7,385 bases of DNA from Candidatus Omnitrophota bacterium (GTDB lineage Bacteria; Omnitrophota; Gorgyraeia; Tantalellales; Tantalellaceae), in NCBI GenBank assembly GCA_028717825.1, contig JAQUNB010000056.1, positions 1 to 7,385 on the forward strand. The letters run 5' to 3'. This document shows positions 5,703 through 7,385 of the stretch, piece after piece. Each line of letters begins with the position of its first letter. The stretch's first letter is position 1. The notes beneath the pieces were generated by a model. The model was not told where the DNA came from and ran no database searches. It was given only the letters and a program-made list of their open reading frames with translations. A program made the translations under genes and the position numbers.

Positions 5703-7385
5703 ATGGATACGGGAAAATTGAATCTTATAAGAAATTTTTGCATAATAGCGCACATAGACCACGGTAAATCCACGCTTGCGGATAGGATCATTCAGGTCAC
5801 GCACACTGTGGAAGGCCGCGTCTTTCGTGACCAATTTCTTGATGACATGGACTTAGAAAGAGAAAGAGGTATAACCATAAAATGCAGCGCTGTCAAAATC
5901 GCCTATAGTTCAAAAGACGGGAATAAATATTGCCTTAATCTTATTGATACTCCCGGTCATGTTGATTTTTCTTATGAAGTTTCTAAGTCGATCGCAGCTT
6001 GTGAAGGGGCGCTTCTTGTCGTTGATGCCGTTCAGGGGGTGCAGGCCCAGACGATAGCGAACCTTTATCTGGCGATGGAGCATGATCTGAAAATAATACC
6101 TATCATCAATAAGATCGATCTTAAGAACGCCCGAATAGATGAAGTTAGGCGCCAAATGCGTGATATCTTGGGCGTGCAAGATGACGAGATCTTGCTGATC
6201 AGCGCTAAAGAGGATATAGGTACGATCGAACTTCTCGAGGAGATAATACGCAGGATCCCGCCGCCTGTCGGAGACAGTAATAAACCGCTGCAGGCGCTCA
6301 TATTCGACTCGGCGTATGATGTTTATAGGGGTGTTATAGTTTATGTCCGTATCGTGAACGGGAATATCAGGTCCGGTATGAACGTGAAGATGATGAATAA
6401 AGGTACCGTGTATGAAGTAAAAGAGGTCGGCATCTTTAGCCCGAAGGAACAGACGGTCGGGGAATTAAAGACAGGCGAGGTGGGTTATATAGTCTGCAAT
6501 ATTAAAGAAGCCCGAGAAGTAGAAGTTGGGGATACCATAACTTCGCTTGACGTACCCGCCGAAAAACCTTTACCCGGCTATAAAAAAGTAAAGCCGATGG
6601 TGTTTTGCGGTATCTATCCCGTGAGCAATGAAGATTATGAGGGTCTAAAGAGTGCCATGGCGAAGATGAGGCTTTCCGATTCATCTTTTATGTATGAAGC
6701 TGAAACGTCGGCGGCGCTTGGATTTGGGTTTCGCTGTGGTTTTCTGGGGCTTCTGCATATGGAGATAATACAGGAAAGGCTGGAGAGGGAGTTTAACCTT
6801 GATCTCATAGCTTCCTCGCCGAGCGTAAATTATAAAGTTAAACTTACCAGTGGAGAATTACTAGAAGTCGATAACCCCACAAAATATCCGCTCAAGGAAA
6901 GAATAGAATACGTGGAGGAGCCTTTCGTGAAATGTTATGTTTTCACGCCCACGGACTCTATTGGCACGATAATGAAACTTTGCGAGGAGAAAAGGGGCGA
7001 ATTTGTCAGTACTAAATATCTGGACCCTACAAAGGCACAGCTTATCTATAACATGCCGCTGGCGGAGATCATTGTGGATTTTTATGATAAGATCAAATCT
7101 TCGACACAAGGTTATGGCTCTTTGGATTATGAATTCCTTGAGTATCGGAGGGCGGATATCGTTAAGCTCGAGATATTAATAAATGCTGTCGGCTGTGACG
7201 CCCTTTCCACGATAGTGCATAAAGATAAGGCCAGAAAGATCGGGTTTGAGCTGGTAAAGAAGCTTAAAGAGACCATTCCGAAACATCTTTTCAAGGTCGC
7301 TTTGCAGGCGGCGATAGGCGGCGAAGTGGTCGCCAGAGAAGACATTTCGGCACTGAAAAAGCATGTTACGGGAAAATGCTACGGC
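5703..7385 (+). CDS. lepA: Elongation factor 4 (LepA), 3' truncated by window edge
   Basis: LepA is a ribosome-associated translational GTPase resembling EF-G. Back-translocation of stalled ribosomes and a role in initiation or 30S assembly have both been proposed. The frame stays open for exactly 561 codons to the window end; about 40 residues are missing. Visible GTPase motifs are AHIDHGKS (16-23, P-loop), RERGITIK (53-60, switch I), DTPGHVDF (82-89, switch II, with H86 as the catalytic His), NKID (136-139) and SAKE (167-170). The LepA-specific GFGFRCGFLGLLHMEI (340-355) and SLDYEF (473-478) follow, and the window ends in KCYG, which opens the LepA-specific C-terminal domain signature. ATG 5703 is 17 nt after the mutase stop; an A/G-rich AAAAAAGAAG (5692-5701) is the only ribosome site, placed very close to the ATG and weak. 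Cotranscription with rpe and the mutase is likely. Confidence 0.97.
   Translation, partial: MDTGKLNLIRNFCIIAHIDHGKSTLADRIIQVTHTVEGRVFRDQFLDDMDLERERGITIKCSAVKIAYSSKDGNKYCLNLIDTPGHVDFSYEVSKSIAACEGALLVVDAVQGVQAQTIANLYLAMEHDLKIIPIINKIDLKNARIDEVRRQMRDILGVQDDEILLISAKEDIGTIELLEEIIRRIPPPVGDSNKPLQALIFDSAYDVYRGVIVYVRIVNGNIRSGMNVKMMNKGTVYEVKEVGIFSPKEQTVGELKTGEVGYIVCNIKEAREVEVGDTITSLDVPAEKPLPGYKKVKPMVFCGIYPVSNEDYEGLKSAMAKMRLSDSSFMYEAETSAALGFGFRCGFLGLLHMEIIQERLEREFNLDLIASSPSVNYKVKLTSGELLEVDNPTKYPLKERIEYVEEPFVKCYVFTPTDSIGTIMKLCEEKRGEFVSTKYLDPTKAQLIYNMPLAEIIVDFYDKIKSSTQGYGSLDYEFLEYRRADIVKLEILINAVGCDALSTIVHKDKARKIGFELVKKLKETIPKHLFKVALQAAIGGEVVAREDISALKKHVTGKCYG

Overview
This window carries seven protein-coding genes, all on the + strand, in two tightly packed runs separated by one 407-base gap. 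It reads as ordinary bacterial chromosome rather than a mobile or defence region. I saw no transposase, integrase, phage gene, CRISPR array, tRNA or rRNA. All stops fit the standard bacterial code (TAA, TGA and TAG are all used). Isoleucine ATA and arginine AGA/AGG codons are frequent, and base composition is moderate. The gene set and protein character would fit an uncultured lineage such as Omnitrophota, but that is a guess from general resemblance. The window holds no definitive taxonomic marker apart from the lepA sequence, which could be placed on a tree.

Run 1 (1-3185): the 3' part of trpA (tryptophan synthase alpha chain); ruvX/yqgF (Holliday-junction resolvase-like nuclease, also tied to 16S rRNA processing) after 3 nt; an M16 zinc peptidase with intact HxxEH after 25 nt; and an M50 (site-2-protease-type) intramembrane metalloprotease with two C-terminal CBS domains, whose ATG overlaps the M16 stop codon (ATGA). 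The spacing implies one transcription unit, probably the tail of a trp operon. The products do not share one pathway, but the two proteases are translationally coupled.

Gap (3186-3592): no convincing gene. The first half is low-complexity sequence built from degenerate repeats: four 7-bp GTATNTC units and three imperfect copies of an ACGA...CGTATAT unit of about 23-29 bp. The second half holds a terminator-like hairpin that reads in the minus direction, and a potentially foldable leader ending in a T-run upstream of rpe.

Run 2 (3593-7385): rpe (ribulose-phosphate 3-epimerase), a phosphohexomutase (phosphoglucomutase/phosphomannomutase family) after 20 nt, and lepA (elongation factor 4) after 17 nt, running off the right edge with roughly 40 residues missing. 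The first two are central sugar-phosphate enzymes, and LepA is a translation GTPase. Every family-defining catalytic motif that falls inside the window is present, and no gene shows a frameshift.

I did not find a new biological system. The points most worth a second look are the repeat-rich gap with its possible rpe leader RNA, and the coupled M16-M50 protease pair.
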